DNA of 64,000 nucleotides from Polytrichum commune (taxonomy: Eukaryota; Streptophyta; Polytrichopsida; Polytrichales; Polytrichaceae), in contig OX485804.1 in assembly GCA_950295325.1 (NCBI GenBank), positions 42,582,429 to 42,646,428 of the forward strand, written 5' to 3'. Below the pieces are notes generated by a model. It did no database searches. It worked only from the letters and a program-made list of their open reading frames with translations, and had not been told where the DNA came from. Position 1 is the first letter of the stretch. The number at the start of each line of letters is the position of its first letter. This document shows, one piece after another, positions 63,909-64,000 of this stretch. A program made the translations under genes and the position numbers.

Positions 63909-64000
63909 AGGGCCACTTCACACATGAGACTGAAGGTATGTGACCGTTGCATTCTAAGATCTCTTATTGGTCAAAAAGGCCGAGACAATCCAAGGTAACT
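63909..64000 (+). mobile_element. 501-bp MITE family, start of a copy cut by the window end
   Basis: It begins AGGGCCACTTCACACATGAG, GACTGAAGG, and continues with TCTCTTATTGGTCAAAAAGG in place of the family's TCTCATTGGTGGAAAAGG. It runs off the end of the window. Confidence 0.75.

Overview
This window looks like nuclear DNA of a land plant. It holds two protein-coding genes with spliceosomal GT-AG introns, and the encoded proteins match the plant forms of their families along their full length. The sequence between them is AT-rich and packed with non-autonomous repeats. The size of the repeat-filled intergenic space (about 42 kb between the genes) and the lack of recognisable reverse-transcriptase or transposase reading frames would fit a large-genome plant. 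A seed-free lineage (lycophyte, fern or bryophyte) is only a guess. No bacterial operons, CRISPR arrays or rRNA genes were seen.

Layout: (1) 2.24-8.92 kb, minus strand: a complete kinesin-13 gene (KIN13A type). I reconstruct twelve coding exons that join in phase into 794 codons. Its 5' flank (8.9-10.25 kb) is GC-richer and full of short simple repeats. A 51-bp minisatellite of nine copies follows at 10.4-10.86 kb. (2) 11.1-16.4 kb: old, diverged tandem arrays that have served as a landing pad for small insertions. These include two tRNA-related SINE copies, one of which carries a further nested 89-bp insertion, and a 112-bp structured insertion; several keep clear target-site duplications of 7 to 14 bp. 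(3) 16.4-48.4 kb: no gene recognised. This stretch holds many MITE-like elements: a 501-bp GGGCCACTTCACACA family, a pogo/Emigrant-like element with TA target, palindromic ACTACACTAAATA-ended elements, and small hairpins. It also holds a 1.17-kb foldback element with roughly 500-bp arms and a perfect 9-bp target duplication, plus two tandem arrays at 31.2-32.4 and 32.8-34.2 kb. (4) 48.5-53.5 kb: a module repeated three times leads up to, and includes, the 5' flank of the second gene, COG3. COG3 is on the plus strand with two coding exons and 789 residues; it encodes a subunit of the conserved oligomeric Golgi tethering complex. (5) 53.5-64 kb: no gene recognised. It has tandem arrays at 57.3, 58.8-59.6 and 60.3-61.0 kb, and an unexplained block at 61.6-63.9 kb.

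The two genes are not an operon and face different strands. Both families have reported links to the Golgi and microtubules in plants, but nothing here suggests they are co-regulated. The most interesting material is the repeat biology: the nested small retroposons at 15.2-16.3 kb, the young foldback element at 29.2-30.3 kb, and the amplified COG3 5' flank.
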